A stretch of 60,000 nucleotides of DNA from Nymphaea colorata (taxonomy: Eukaryota; Streptophyta; Magnoliopsida; Nymphaeales; Nymphaeaceae): positions 12,088,505 to 12,148,504 of the forward strand of contig NC_045140.1 in NCBI RefSeq assembly GCF_008831285.2, in the 5' to 3' direction. A program made the position numbers and the translations under genes. The notes beneath the pieces are model-generated. The model saw only the letters and a program-made list of their open reading frames with translations, did not search any database and had not been told where the DNA came from. Position 1 is the first letter of the stretch. Each line of letters opens with the position of its first letter. This document shows, in pieces, positions 1 to 10,486 of this stretch.

Positions 1-67
1 CTTAAACACACATAAAAGTTTTCATTAAATGCATAACATGCTTACAACACCAAGAGCGTACAACTAG

Positions 68-79
68 GCTCTGATACCA
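68..79 (-). promoter_or_regulatory. tRNA-Met primer binding site of the pararetrovirus
   Basis: On the minus strand this reads TGGTATCAGAGC, complementary to the 3' end of plant initiator tRNA-Met and the usual minus-strand DNA origin of caulimovirids. The bases just upstream do not end in CA, so it does not follow an LTR. It lies about 180 nt downstream of the TATA box at 259-267 on the same strand. Confidence 0.7.
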
Positions 80-258
80 AATAGAAAGAGGGGGCCAGAT
101 TTGCACACAAAAGTGTCAGCTCGCTTTTACAGCATGGGAGGCAGAGGAAAAGAGTAGGAAGGAAAAGATAAGGAAGAAAGCAGGACCAAGCACTTGTAAG
201 TACTCAATGGAGGGAGTGGATGTAGAAGTGGATGATTTGTACAGACTCCAGGGTGGTG

Positions 259-267
259 CTTATATAG
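259..267 (-). promoter_or_regulatory. Putative pararetroviral TATA box
   Basis: The minus strand reads CTATATAAG here, between the last viral ORF (ending at 1319) and the primer site at 68-79. This is where caulimovirids carry the pregenomic-RNA promoter. Upstream, at about 430-500, are several short CTGTAGC/CACTACAG-like repeats, and TGACG motifs occur near 548 and 693. Transcription would be expected to start near 230. Whether it is active cannot be judged. Confidence 0.5.
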
Positions 268-726
268 ACACCAAACTTCAAAATAAAATACAACTTGGAA
301 AAGGAATTGGATTCTTTCCCGAACAAACTAAACACTAACAAACAAAAGCGGTTCATGCGAAGGAACTCGAAGGAGGACAGCTGTCGTGTGCTAGATGAGG
401 TGGCAGTTGAACGTGTCTGAAAAGTTAAAAGTGCTACAGTGCACAATAGTGTCCGCCGCAGTGCTGTAGTGCGATACAGTGACTGCTACAGTATCCGCCT
501 TCGCCTTTTCTCAACGAGAGGCCGCATGTTTTGTTACTTTCACTTTTTTGACGCGTATGAGATTCATTCCTCTTTATTTCCTTTATCTTCACGTAACATT
601 GCTTTATGGTACATAAAGAAAGTTGGCAACTACAATAATCTTCTAGAGGCTCCTCGCGATAATTTGCTTCAAGATGTGATCCTGTTGGTACGTCACAGGA
701 TAAATTTTTATGTCGAAAATTTACAA

Positions 727-1526
727 ACGTAAAACCCATAATTATCCAAAGAGAAGTTTATCACATACCTTCTCAAACAACTAATGCTTAAGTTTTACAT
801 GGGAAGTGCTTTACCCATAGAAAGTTTAATCATCACTTGCAAGGGTCAAATTTTACCGATCTTGATAAACGTTAGGCTGCAGGGTTAAAGACTCAGCAGC
901 TTCATCTCTACTTTCTTTTTAGTGATTTTCCATTCCTTCTACAGTCTCTTCTTCATATTGTTCATTATTATCTGTCTCCTCTATCATTCCACTCGTCTTC
1001 ATTATCATCTCGCGGGAGAACTGCCCCAATATTCTGATTGTCACCTGCCCATTCTGCTGGGTTACTATTTCGAATTTGACAAAAATGTTTGTATAGGCTA
1101 GGGTTTATGCGTAGGATACTTTAGTAACGTAAAACCCATAATTATCCAAAGAGAAGTTTATCACATACCTTCTCAAACAACTAATGCTTAAGTTTTACAT
1201 GGGAAGTACTTTACCCATAGAAAGTTTAATAATCACTTGCAAGGGTCAAATTTTACCGATCTTGACAAACGTTAGGCTGCAGGGTTAAGGACTCAGCAAC
1301 TTCATCTCTACTTTCTTTTTAGTGATTTTCCATTCCTTCTACAGTCTCTTCTTCATATTGTTCATTATTATCTGTCTCCTCTATCATTCCACTCGTCTTC
1401 ATTATCATCTCGCTGGAGAACTGCCCCAATATTCTTATTGTCACTACCCATTCTGCTGGGTTACTATTTCGAATTTGACAAAAATGTTTGCATAGGCTAG
1501 GGTTTATGCGTAGGATACTTTGGTAA
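727..1526. repeat. 400-bp tandem duplication in the viral 3' region
   Basis: Positions 727-1126 and 1127-1526 are near-identical direct copies with a 400-bp period, differing by scattered substitutions and about one single-base indel. Each copy contains the acidic C-terminal end of the second viral ORF and the start of the noncoding region, so the ORF end is present twice. The high similarity suggests duplication after integration or a late copying error. Confidence 0.9.
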
Positions 1527-2550
1527 GGCCAGTAACCCAACTATCTGCTAAAAAAATCTGTGTATTTCTATCTTCAGCCACCATTCAATTAGTCTTGATC
1601 TAGCATGTGTTTTGGTCTCTCTCCATCGCTTTAGTTGGGAATACACATCACCTTCGATCAAAGCAATTCTAATAGTGTTTTCAGAGAGCCTAGCATGCAA
1701 GGGATAAAGTGAGGAGTAGATGTAGCATGCAAGGGATAAAGTGAGGAGTAGATGTTGACTAAACTTTCTTGTTTTGCTTCACATGAGTATTCATAAGAGG
1801 GAGGGATAGATTTAATATCTAGGTTAACATAGCCATAAGGTTTTATATTTCCTATTTTAAACATTTTCCTTACTGTACGCTAACCGCCAATCAAAATCAA
1901 GATGTTTTGCTTGCTCATCTTTGGTAATCGTATTCAGTTTCAAAAAATCTTGATCAAGAAGAGTCTTGTGGGAAAGTTTTATTCCCTGAATTTCTTGGTT
2001 TTGCCACGTTCTAAGGTTAAGGGTGGCTTGTATATTTGAGAATCCTTGCTCACATTCACAAAAAGAATTATCTTCATGATTGTCGTGTCTGTATTTAACC
2101 AAGGTGAATTTTAAACTAGGCTTTCTCCTTTTTGAATTTCTTGCCATTGTTCATAGTAAGTTCTGCATATTGACTTGTTTTTTCCTTTTTGCTTTCAACA
2201 CCAAGTGATAGATATGCTCTTTGACCAACAAAATATTTGGAGGAATTGTCTCCCTTTTTTCTCCTAACTTCTTGATTTCTTCCTTAGGGCATTTCCTTAG
2301 GATTTTGTTTTCTGACTTCAAAGTCTCTATCTTTTCATTTAGTTCTTCTTTTTCTTTCTCTCTCCAACTTATTTCTGCTTGGGCTGCCTTTAAACTTCTT
2401 TCTAGGGCAAGATAAGTGTCTAGGCTCTGCTGTCGGAGGGGTATATGGTGCATGGAGATTTATGGTAGAGTTTTTGATTGGAGTTTTCTGTTCTTCAGGT
2501 TCAGATGACTTACTAATAAGGAAAGGATTTTTGGGTACGAAGGATTCCAT
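1319..2550 (-). pseudogene. Second ORF of the endogenous pararetrovirus (function unknown), broken
   Basis: The segment is read in pieces on the minus strand: 2335-2550 (N-terminal, proline-rich), 2151-2453 (a Lys/Glu-rich coiled coil, about residues 15-75 of that piece), 1857-2147 (a basic start, then a mixed domain), 1658-1864 and 1319-1540 (an acidic tail). Similar composition and consecutive order suggest one ancestral ORF of about 400 codons downstream of RT/RNase H. I do not recognise its family. An ORF of unknown function occupies this place in florendoviruses, and a movement-type role cannot be excluded. The 32-bp duplication at 1691-1754 and several other breaks disrupt it. Confidence 0.55.
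1691..1754. repeat. 32-bp tandem duplication
   Basis: Two exact adjacent copies of a 32-bp unit beginning TAGCATGCAAGG, at 1691-1722 and 1723-1754. As 32 is not a multiple of three, the duplication shifts the reading frame of the second viral ORF. Confidence 0.9.
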
Positions 2551-3049
2551 TTATTTTGCCAGAGATTGTCTATTAGGATATGGTCTTTGAGATCTAGAAT
2601 GAGGTCTGGAAAGGTTCAAAAGACCAAATTTGAATGAGAAGGGAAGATTGGTAACCCTAGGTCTAGGTCAAGAGACATCTGGCTTGTAGAGGCCATTTGT
2701 CTTGTAACAAGATAATATTAAGTGAAACAATGCATTCTATATTGTCTACTATGACTAATGTTTATGCACAAATAATTTAGATCTAATCTACATGATGTAG
2801 GGCTAGTGCAATCTAAAATCAACTGAAGAATGAGATGAGGATGCTTGAACTCTTAGTTGTTTCATGGCGGCGACTAGCTGTTGCATACTTAAAACAATAT
2901 CTAATAAATTATCACTAACTTTTTTTTTATTTCAATTTAGAAAGTAGGGTCAAGGTCATGTAATCTTTCTCTAAATTGGTCAAGATAGCTTATAATTTTA
3001 TTAAGTCTCCTAATCTCGGATTCATAAACAATAATGTCTATTCATCTTT

Positions 3050-5453
3050 TAAAAGTCTACTTAACATGTCAGCTAGATGATTGTCTTCTGCTTTGATGTG
3101 TTCAAATGTTAAATTATAATTTTGGTTTATAAGGGTATCTTTAAAGGATATCCATCTTCTTTGACTCATTCATTTCTAATTCTTGTTTTTATAGAATTTT
3201 ACAATAGCATCACAATCTGTTCTAACTACTATTTCTTTTTTATTAAGCAAAAATAGATGAAAACTATTTAACCCATATACTACAGCCAGGATTTCCTAGT
3301 CTGTACTACTGAAAAGTCTTTTTTCTTTTTATTGGCCCTTGCTATACCTGCAAACGACCTCGATTGCTTTGGAAGCATATTTGTTGGGTTTCCTTTTTAG
3401 CATTGCTCCCCAGCCATTAATACATCCATCAGTTTCAATTATTAAGAAGTCTGAATCTAGGGGGGGATACATTTCTTGTAGGTGTTTTATAGCTTCCTTA
3501 ACTTTTTCTATTTGTTTCACATCTTCCGTATTAAAAGTTTTAACATCGGTTTGACCAGTGTACTGTATAAAGGGCCAACCGTTTTTGCTAAGTCTTTTAT
3601 AAATGGTCTAGCATAATTGACTAACCTTAAAAATCGTTGAAGACTTTTGATGTCAGGTATCTCAAATTCTAAAGCCTTTGTGGCTATAGGTGGCTGTAAC
3701 TTATTTTTTCTCTCACCACTACATCTAAATATTCTGTGTTTTTAGAAGAATTGTGCCTTTTTGCTACTGATTATAATTCCATTTCGTAAAAATTCTCTTT
3801 ATACTATTTTTAAGTGGTCTACATGTTCTGGTTGGGTTTTACTATGAACGAGGATATCATCTATATGAATACAAACAAATCCTCTATATTGACCAAATAC
3901 TATATCCATTTTTTGTTGAAATATAGCATGAGCATTTTTTAACCCGAAAGGCATGACCAACCGTTCGAAGCTTCCTAAAGGCCAAGTGAATATGGTCCAT
4001 TGGATACTACCCTTATGCATGTTTATCTTTCAAAATTCAGATTTGCAATCAAACTTACTAAATATTTTACTATGCATAAGAGTCATCTATAGTATTACCA
4101 TTAAGTCATCTATAATCTATGACCATTCTAGATTTTCTCCAGACTTGTTCACTGTGCTAACAATAAAAGCAGGGCTTTTATGAGGACTTATACTTCATCT
4201 AATGACTTCTAGTTTCAACATGTCATTTATATGTGTCTCAAAATCTTTGATATTTTCATTTGTAGCATTTATTTTTTTGTTGGAAATAGTAAATCATAGA
4301 TCTTTTATTTGTAGTATGCATTCTATCTCATTATGATCCCAATGTCTGTAGGCATTTCTTCTATGATTTCTTCTTTTTTTAATATTCTAGGTAAATTATC
4401 TATTTCTGTGCAGCCTGTTTCTAATTTATTATAGATTTTTTTGCATATTTATAGGGCTATATTCGGAATTCATTTCTAAATTTCCTAGGTCATTTTCTTC
4501 TTCTGAGTATGCTAGGTCTACTTTTTCTTTACAGGCTCCTGGAATTTTGCATTTACAACCTTTATTTTCATCTTATTTCTATTTCAGGTACCCAAGGAAT
4601 TTGGATATTAAGAAAAGAAAGACCTGTCCTAGTTATGACACATCCAACCATATTTTTCAGGATGAAATTAGTCCTATAATGCATTTCGTACTATCATGTA
4701 ATTGCATATGTCAGATGAATGTCTTAGACTTTGGTTGGTAGACAATATGTTATTATTATGAGATCCTAAAGGCTATCTTATATTTACATATTTCTTTGTC
4801 ATACTTATGTCAAGATCGGTCCATTTGTTCTGCCCAGAGTTGAGAGGCATGATCTAGTTTCCTATGATATTCTGATGGGACTAATGCTTCATCGAACTCC
4901 GAAACACTACATCTTGTGTCTATTAGGACATTTATTTCTAATTTCCATTTCTCTATTTTAAAGATACAAAAAATTCTTATAGTTGTTTGCCTTTGTTCTT
5001 TATGGTCAAGCTCTATATTAGGAAAAGTTACTGTAGTTAATGCTCTTTCACTTTTTTTTTTAAATTATGCTTTTACCTTTTTTGTTGGTATTCTGCATCT
5101 CATAGTTTATCGGGTCAAATCTTGCTACCTTCTTTTCTAAAGATCCTATCTTTATTTCTTCTGCGGCTAGTGTCTTTTCTATATCATCTATTCTATTTTC
5201 TGCTACAAGAATCCTTTTTTTTTCTATAGTGTTCTCTTTTCATCTTGTCGACTTTTCTAGAATAAATTTATATCGTCTTTCTTCCAAACAGAATTTACAT
5301 GCTTCAAACATACAAATTTTGCATTAGAATCTAAGTTCTATGCTAGAATACCCATTACAAAATATGCATGAGTGATCACTACTTCCTGATCTAAGTTTCC
5401 ATTCATGTTCATGTTTATATTCTACTTTAGCTAAAGTTCTTGAGATATAATCC
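3050..5453 (-). pseudogene. Caulimovirid polyprotein remnant: Cys array, protease, RT, RNase H
   Basis: Domains in order on the minus strand: a CX2CX11CX2CX4CX2C array at 5368-5288, interrupted by one stop; a Lys/Glu-rich coiled segment near 5250-5100; a protease active-site remnant at about 4926-4905, with Asp-Thr-Arg where Asp-Thr-Gly is expected; RT motif FDCKS near 4050; RT motifs PFGLKNA and HIDD at 4020-3799 (HIDD replaces YIDD); the first RNase H block IETDGC at about 3445; a later RTDCD block near 3215; and a terminal ADMLSRL near 3055. LKNA and the DGC RNase H motif are characteristic of Caulimoviridae rather than Ty3. Many stops and shifts make it nonfunctional. In the virus it would copy pregenomic RNA into DNA within capsids. 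Confidence 0.85.
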
Positions 5454-5592
5454 ATGATTATCGCATAATTATTTGTTTGATCTCATTAATTATTATTATT
5501 ATTATTTCAATATAATTTTGATTTGAATTTTGTGGGTATTTTATTTTTTCTACGGTTTGATTTTGTAAAACTTCAATATTATCTTTATATTC

Positions 5593-5820
5593 CTACAGGC
5601 TTTCGATTTTACATAGGATAGTAGCTAATTGGTCTTTTAAATACATTTGATTTTCTAGTATTTCTTTAAGAGTATTGTTTCTTAAGGTGTCAAATAAGTG
5701 CTGCCAAAAGGCCTGATTTTTTATATTGTAAGATTCTAGGTTTTGTACTAAAGAAATATGTAGATCAGTTATACTATTTAGTTGTTGAGACATGAGACTA
5801 GTATCTTCGTTGTGAAACAA
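5593..5820 (-). pseudogene. Short helical ORF upstream of the viral Cys array
   Basis: A 75-codon minus-strand frame rich in Leu, Gln and Asn, with heptad-like spacing, just upstream of the viral Cys array. It could be a remnant of a small virion-associated or capsid-proximal segment. No diagnostic motif is visible and the assignment rests on position only. Confidence 0.3.
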
Positions 5821-5830
5821 ATGTTTTCCG

Positions 5831-6948
5831 TTTTGGAAGTAACAGGTATGACTAAATTGGTTATTTTTTATAGTACTCTTAGATTTTTAGTATAATTTTA
5901 AATTCAAATATTATAGTCTATTCACAGGTTGGTGTGATGGAAAACCTAGCAAGTAAAGTAAGTTTTAATATATATGTTTTATATTTCTAATAAGTAATCT
6001 TGAATAGTTTTAAGTATTTTAATTCAAACTTTAACTAGTGTATGTGTATTTAATATTGTTAAGTTTTTAAACAAACATGGTTTAGGAGAAGCCTACTAGG
6101 TGCTCATCTCTTTTCATCCCGCAGTCTTATGTATTATCCATATAACTTCACACTCTATTTACGAGTCTTTTTTTCATAGGAACAGGGTTCTACCAACAAA
6201 TAACACATCTGTTACTAAAAAAAAAAACTAGAACATGGTAGACTTATGGTATGATTCCCCTGGTTTTGAAAACTTTTTAGATTCTCCATTCAAAGAACAC
6301 CATGAGTGACATCATATCATCTCATTCAGACCTCACTATTCATGTATTTTTTTCCCTAAACGGCCCCTTGCCTCACAGGTACTTTTTTTTCACAATAGCC
6401 TATTGGCCTTTAAGGATTTACACAGTGGCTCGTCCAGAGAATCAAGAACTCAGAAACATGAGAATAATATCACAAAAAAATGATGTCTATACTGGTGACT
6501 ATTTTCACTGGTATAGATTCAAATATATAGCAATGACTATATTCACCGGTAATAATGATATACCGGTGTTGAATTTCACAGGAATAAACATAAACCTATA
6601 CTGGCGGCTGAAACAACCGAAACCATTTCGGGACAGTTATACCAGGGATTTTCCAAGAGTAACCTTTAATGCATGCTATGTCGGTGAAAACATCACGACT
6701 ATAGGATTTAGACCGATGATTTTTCCACTAGTAAAAACATGTCGAATTGTCACCACAAATATAAGTTTTATCACCATACCTGTGCATATTTTCACCGGCA
6801 TAGGCCACCCATCATTCCCACCAAAAAATTTTCCCTTCACTGACCTACGCCACACCTACCTCCCCCAACCCCCGTGGTTTTTCACTTTTCTCCCGGGTCT
6901 TTTTTTCTTTCATTCCCTACTGTTTTTCCCCCAATCTTTCTCTATCTT
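5831..6948. repeat. Intergenic stretch with ACCGGT/TCACCGGTA subterminal-like repeats
   Basis: No convincing gene. Between about 6485 and 6810 the motif (T)TCACCGGTA and its inverse TACCGGTGAA recur with variants, at about 6490-6515, 6540-6552, 6561-6570, 6680-6690 and 6788-6802. This resembles the subterminal repeats of CACTA or other TIR transposons. No clear terminal CACTA or target duplication was found. A 224-codon plus-strand frame at 6302-6976 covers the repeats but is not gene-like. 5831-6300 is AT-rich and featureless. Confidence 0.45.
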
Positions 6949-9900
6949 TGTTAGGACCGAACCCTGCTGCGGCTGAAGATGAAGCCGTCGGCCGATCCTA
7001 CTCTCAAGATCTATGGAGGTAGGCATGAACTCAAGATAATAAATATTAAGTACAAGTTGTAGCCGACTGGATAGTCATCCAAGCTCAAAATCAACCTTTA
7101 GGATGGAATACAAGTGAGGATAATCCTAGCCCGGTCTCAACCTACTACAAGGAATTGGGAAGGTGTGAGGCTTAATACAAGCATGATCGACACAAGATTT
7201 CGCTCCTCACTTAAACATTCATCAAACCATTCATAAACCATCCTGTCATTCAATCTCTAGGCGATGCAAACTACACCTTGCACCCCTTGTGTCCTTAGCC
7301 GTGTGGGATTTTGAGAAATTCCAGCCAGTTACAAGCCGAATCGGTGGGTTGAAAGCAAACAACACCCTCCCCGGATCTATAGGGGGTTCTAGTCTCACCT
7401 ACCGAGGCCTTGCGTGGTATTTCCACGAGCTATTGACCAAGGTTAAAATCCGGTAGCAAGTGGCTACACCTTGGTATTTTGCAACCCCCAAGAACGGGCA
7501 ACAAATGTGTCCGGTTCACCTTGCTACAATCAAGTGACAAAAAATCACTGATCTACCAATGAATATAGCAGGAATTAGGGAAGGAAATGCAGTTACCGGA
7601 TGCCCAAAATACCCCAAGTTGAATGATGGGTTGGGGGATGCAGTCGTCGGATGTTGCCGGGAGGCGCCTTCCTTCTCTCGGCTGCAACTAGTCCACGGCA
7701 ACAAGTTGTTGCCCTTGCTCACTTTGCGGTTCGGCTGCTCAAGGAAACCGCAGGTTACTGATCAGAATTTCGAAAGGAATAAGATAGTTTTGAAAGGTAG
7801 AAGTCGTCACCGTGAGATTGAATAAACCCCAGTCAGTGTAATGAATAGGGGAGACTGTTGCCGGAGAACACCGGCGGTTGCTGCAACGTCTACTCGCAAT
7901 CTCAAGTGGTTGCGCCTACAGATCCAGCTGCAAGGCGTCGGCTACAACAAGGTTGATTCTCCACGTCCAATGCAAACGCATTCGGTAGTATCACCCAATA
8001 CTAATAGGCAGAAGTTATGAATTAATTAAGGACTGATATGCAAAGGAGGCCTAGGATACAACGCTTCACCGGAACACAAAGAGCGTTGGGGGAAGCGATC
8101 GCCCGTTCACCAGTGGCATGATTATCTCTGATTGTAGGGTTCCGGCGGTCCTTCCCTCCAAGAATAGTGGCTAAGTGCGGTAGAATCTTCTTGGGATGTG
8201 GGTGCACCTCCTCTTTTCGGACTAGGGCGCTAACCTCGGCACAAGGTCTCCTTCGTCCCCTTTCCGAGTTTGGCATTGTATCACCTTTCGAATTGGGCAC
8301 CTAGGATCAACAAGATCCCATTCTGATATGGGTGTTCAATTCCCTTCCAATTTGGCGAGATCCTCTCATTCCAAATCCGGATGGCTAGCACGTGGCAGCC
8401 ACTCCTTCCATCTTGGGTGAGGGACACACGTGGCACCTCCTCCTTCCTACTTTGGCCCGGGGATCCCTTCCACTTTAGGTGCCAGATCACCTTCCCGCTT
8501 GGGCGATGGATCAATTGTCGGATTTGGTGCAGATCCCCTTCCTTGTTGGAGTGTGATCTCCTTTTTGGATTGCTCACGAGAGGCAACCCTCCAGCCACCA
8601 TGAGCCCCTTTTTCTATTTCTTCTCCTTCCGATTTGAACCCGAGGCACCTTCCGATGAGGGCATTTGCCCTTAGCGATACCCCCTTCCAAATGCGGCACA
8701 ATACACTTTCCAATCTGGTTCCCTCATTGATTAGAATCAACTAAATACTGAGCAGTCAAAGAGTAATTAAGTAAATAATTCAAATGACTGCCAAATCGAA
8801 ATGCGTCACCAGATTTAGCGAATCAACCCAAATCTGAAGAGATCTAGGGATGCGGTCGCCGATGGGCATTAGGGTTCCAGCGGTTGTCACCAGTGCAAGA
8901 CCATTCTCTAGCCAAACCTTGTTCCTTGCTAAAACGGACTCTGTTTTGCCCCAAACTTGGACAGAATGCAGCTTAGATCTGGGCATTCACAATGATGCTG
9001 GTCCTGTCCTTCATATCCTGTGAATCATTGGAATTCAACGTCTGATCAGCAACTTCGGCTGTGGTTTTCACCCGGCTCCTTGCGGCTGAAAGATATCTGT
9101 CGATAATATACTCTTCTCCTCACTATCTCTTCCTTTTCTCACCATCACATAATGGAGTATTTAATCAAGATGAGCGGAAGAAGGCTGAATCATCCAGCCT
9201 GAGACCAAATTAGAGGACTTTCGGTGTTAGACCGCCACCGGTTAGGCGACCGAATGCACCGATCATCTCCTAGAGAGCTTGATTGAACTAGATCTTCAAT
9301 CCAAGTCAAAATCGCCTGAGCACACACACGTTAGGCTGGTTCTCACCAGGACCATGTGGGGGTTCGCATGTTAGATCAACTCGATTGGCTGAAACCAAGA
9401 CTTCTACAAAAAAGCACCAGATGAAACAAATACTTAGTTGTGTTTTAGAAGCCTTGGCGATGGTCGGTTGTAGATTTGGAAGCTGCCATTAGAACCACAG
9501 GCAACGTCATCCTCCTCCATGCTCCGGTAGATTAGCTGCCTCTAAACTCCTTTGTGTTTGAGGAGAATGCACTGCCGTCAACCCCAAATCTCTCAGTTTT
9601 GGGAGAAATCGATGTCGAACTATTTCGGTAGCTGCAACCGGCTACCACTCCTATGAAAGAATCTGACAATATCCTCATGTCAGTGGTGAGTTTTGGTGTA
9701 GTGTGTCGAAGGCCACGCCCCTAGGGCAATGATTCCACTTGGGAGAGAGAAAACTTGGATTTCACTAATAAAAAGGATAATTAGGGTTTCTCGGTTTTAG
9801 CTTTTAGATCTAATGTTGAACCGGTTCAAACACTGTTTCGAGATGAGACAATACATAAAGAAATGATTCAAAAAGTCGAAACAAAGAACTAAACTGAATC

Positions 9901-10486
9901 GGGTCTTGGCCTGCACTTGCTCAAGTTTGCCCTAGGCTGCTGCTGAAGAAGACCTCTTATCTTGGCCATGCCTGTTGACCTGATCGCGTCCTGACCCACC
10001 TGTCTCATCTACTGAACAAACTAGGCGCTGCTCGCCTAGGTCTTCTGCCAAGTCTGCAACTGGTCGCACACTATGTTCGGACCTATCTTCCTTCTCGCAA
10101 CTGCACTTAACCTCACTTTGATTCTATCCGTCTTCAACAACTGGCCTGGCTTGGTCGTTAGCCTCACTTGGATTTTGCTCATCTCGGCTATCGGTCCTGC
10201 TCTCGTCGTCATCCTTGGCCACTCTCGACATTCCTAGTCGGCCCTCGGTTGGCTGCCCTTGGTAGCCTTTAGCTGCATCTTCTTGGCACTTGGCGATGCT
10301 CCTCGGCAATCATCGACTTCACTCAGTGTTCGGTGGGACGAATAACCTCACTAAGCACTAACACCTATCCTTCAGCAGCCTTGGTGTTGCCTTTGGCTGG
10401 GCTCTCGGCCACGCTCGACAGGCCTCAACTACCCTCTGGCGGTGCTATCGGCATGTGTCGGCCAAGCGCTAGGCTGGCCCATGTCA
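6949..10486 (-). repeat. 3' LTR of Ty3 element A1 (about 3.5 kb)
   Basis: The plus-strand ends are TGTTAGG at 6949 and ATGTCA ending at 10486. The sequence is the reverse-complement relative of the plus LTR at 24187-27838; a shared marker is the segment near 6990-7120 compared with that near 27640-27790. A TATA-like region with a CGGTTTTAGCTTTTAGATC counterpart lies near 9800, and the U3 side is 9850-10486. ORFs drawn across it are not gene-like. Confidence 0.85.

Larger units (their letters stand above)
60..5830 (-). mobile_element. Endogenous caulimovirid (plant pararetrovirus), decayed
   Basis: Reading leftward on the minus strand, the segment carries a Cys-rich array, an aspartic-protease remnant, reverse transcriptase, RNase H, a second coiled-coil/basic ORF, a noncoding region, a TATA box and a tRNA-Met primer site. 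That order, with no integrase and no LTR, is typical of Caulimoviridae. The frames hold many stops and shifts, so it is a fossil integration. RT plus RNase H followed by a separate downstream ORF resembles the florendovirus layout, while the Cys array is the badnavirus type, so the genus is left open. Movement-protein and most coat-protein sequence is not seen here. Because the primer site is the origin of the circular genome, the next part of a tandem or permuted copy may lie off the left edge. Confidence 0.85.

Noticed and set aside
60-82. LTR retrotransposon primer site instead of a viral one
   Set aside because: No LTR terminus (CA) precedes it on the minus strand, and it lies downstream of caulimovirid ORFs and a TATA box.
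6302-6976. 224-codon plus-strand frame
   Set aside because: It overlies transposon-like ACCGGT repeats and runs into the A1 LTR; composition is low-complexity Phe/Pro-rich with no recognisable domain.
8281-8740. Overlapping frames on both strands in the A1 LTR
   Set aside because: Within a defined 3.5-kb LTR and not preserved in the homologous LTRs.
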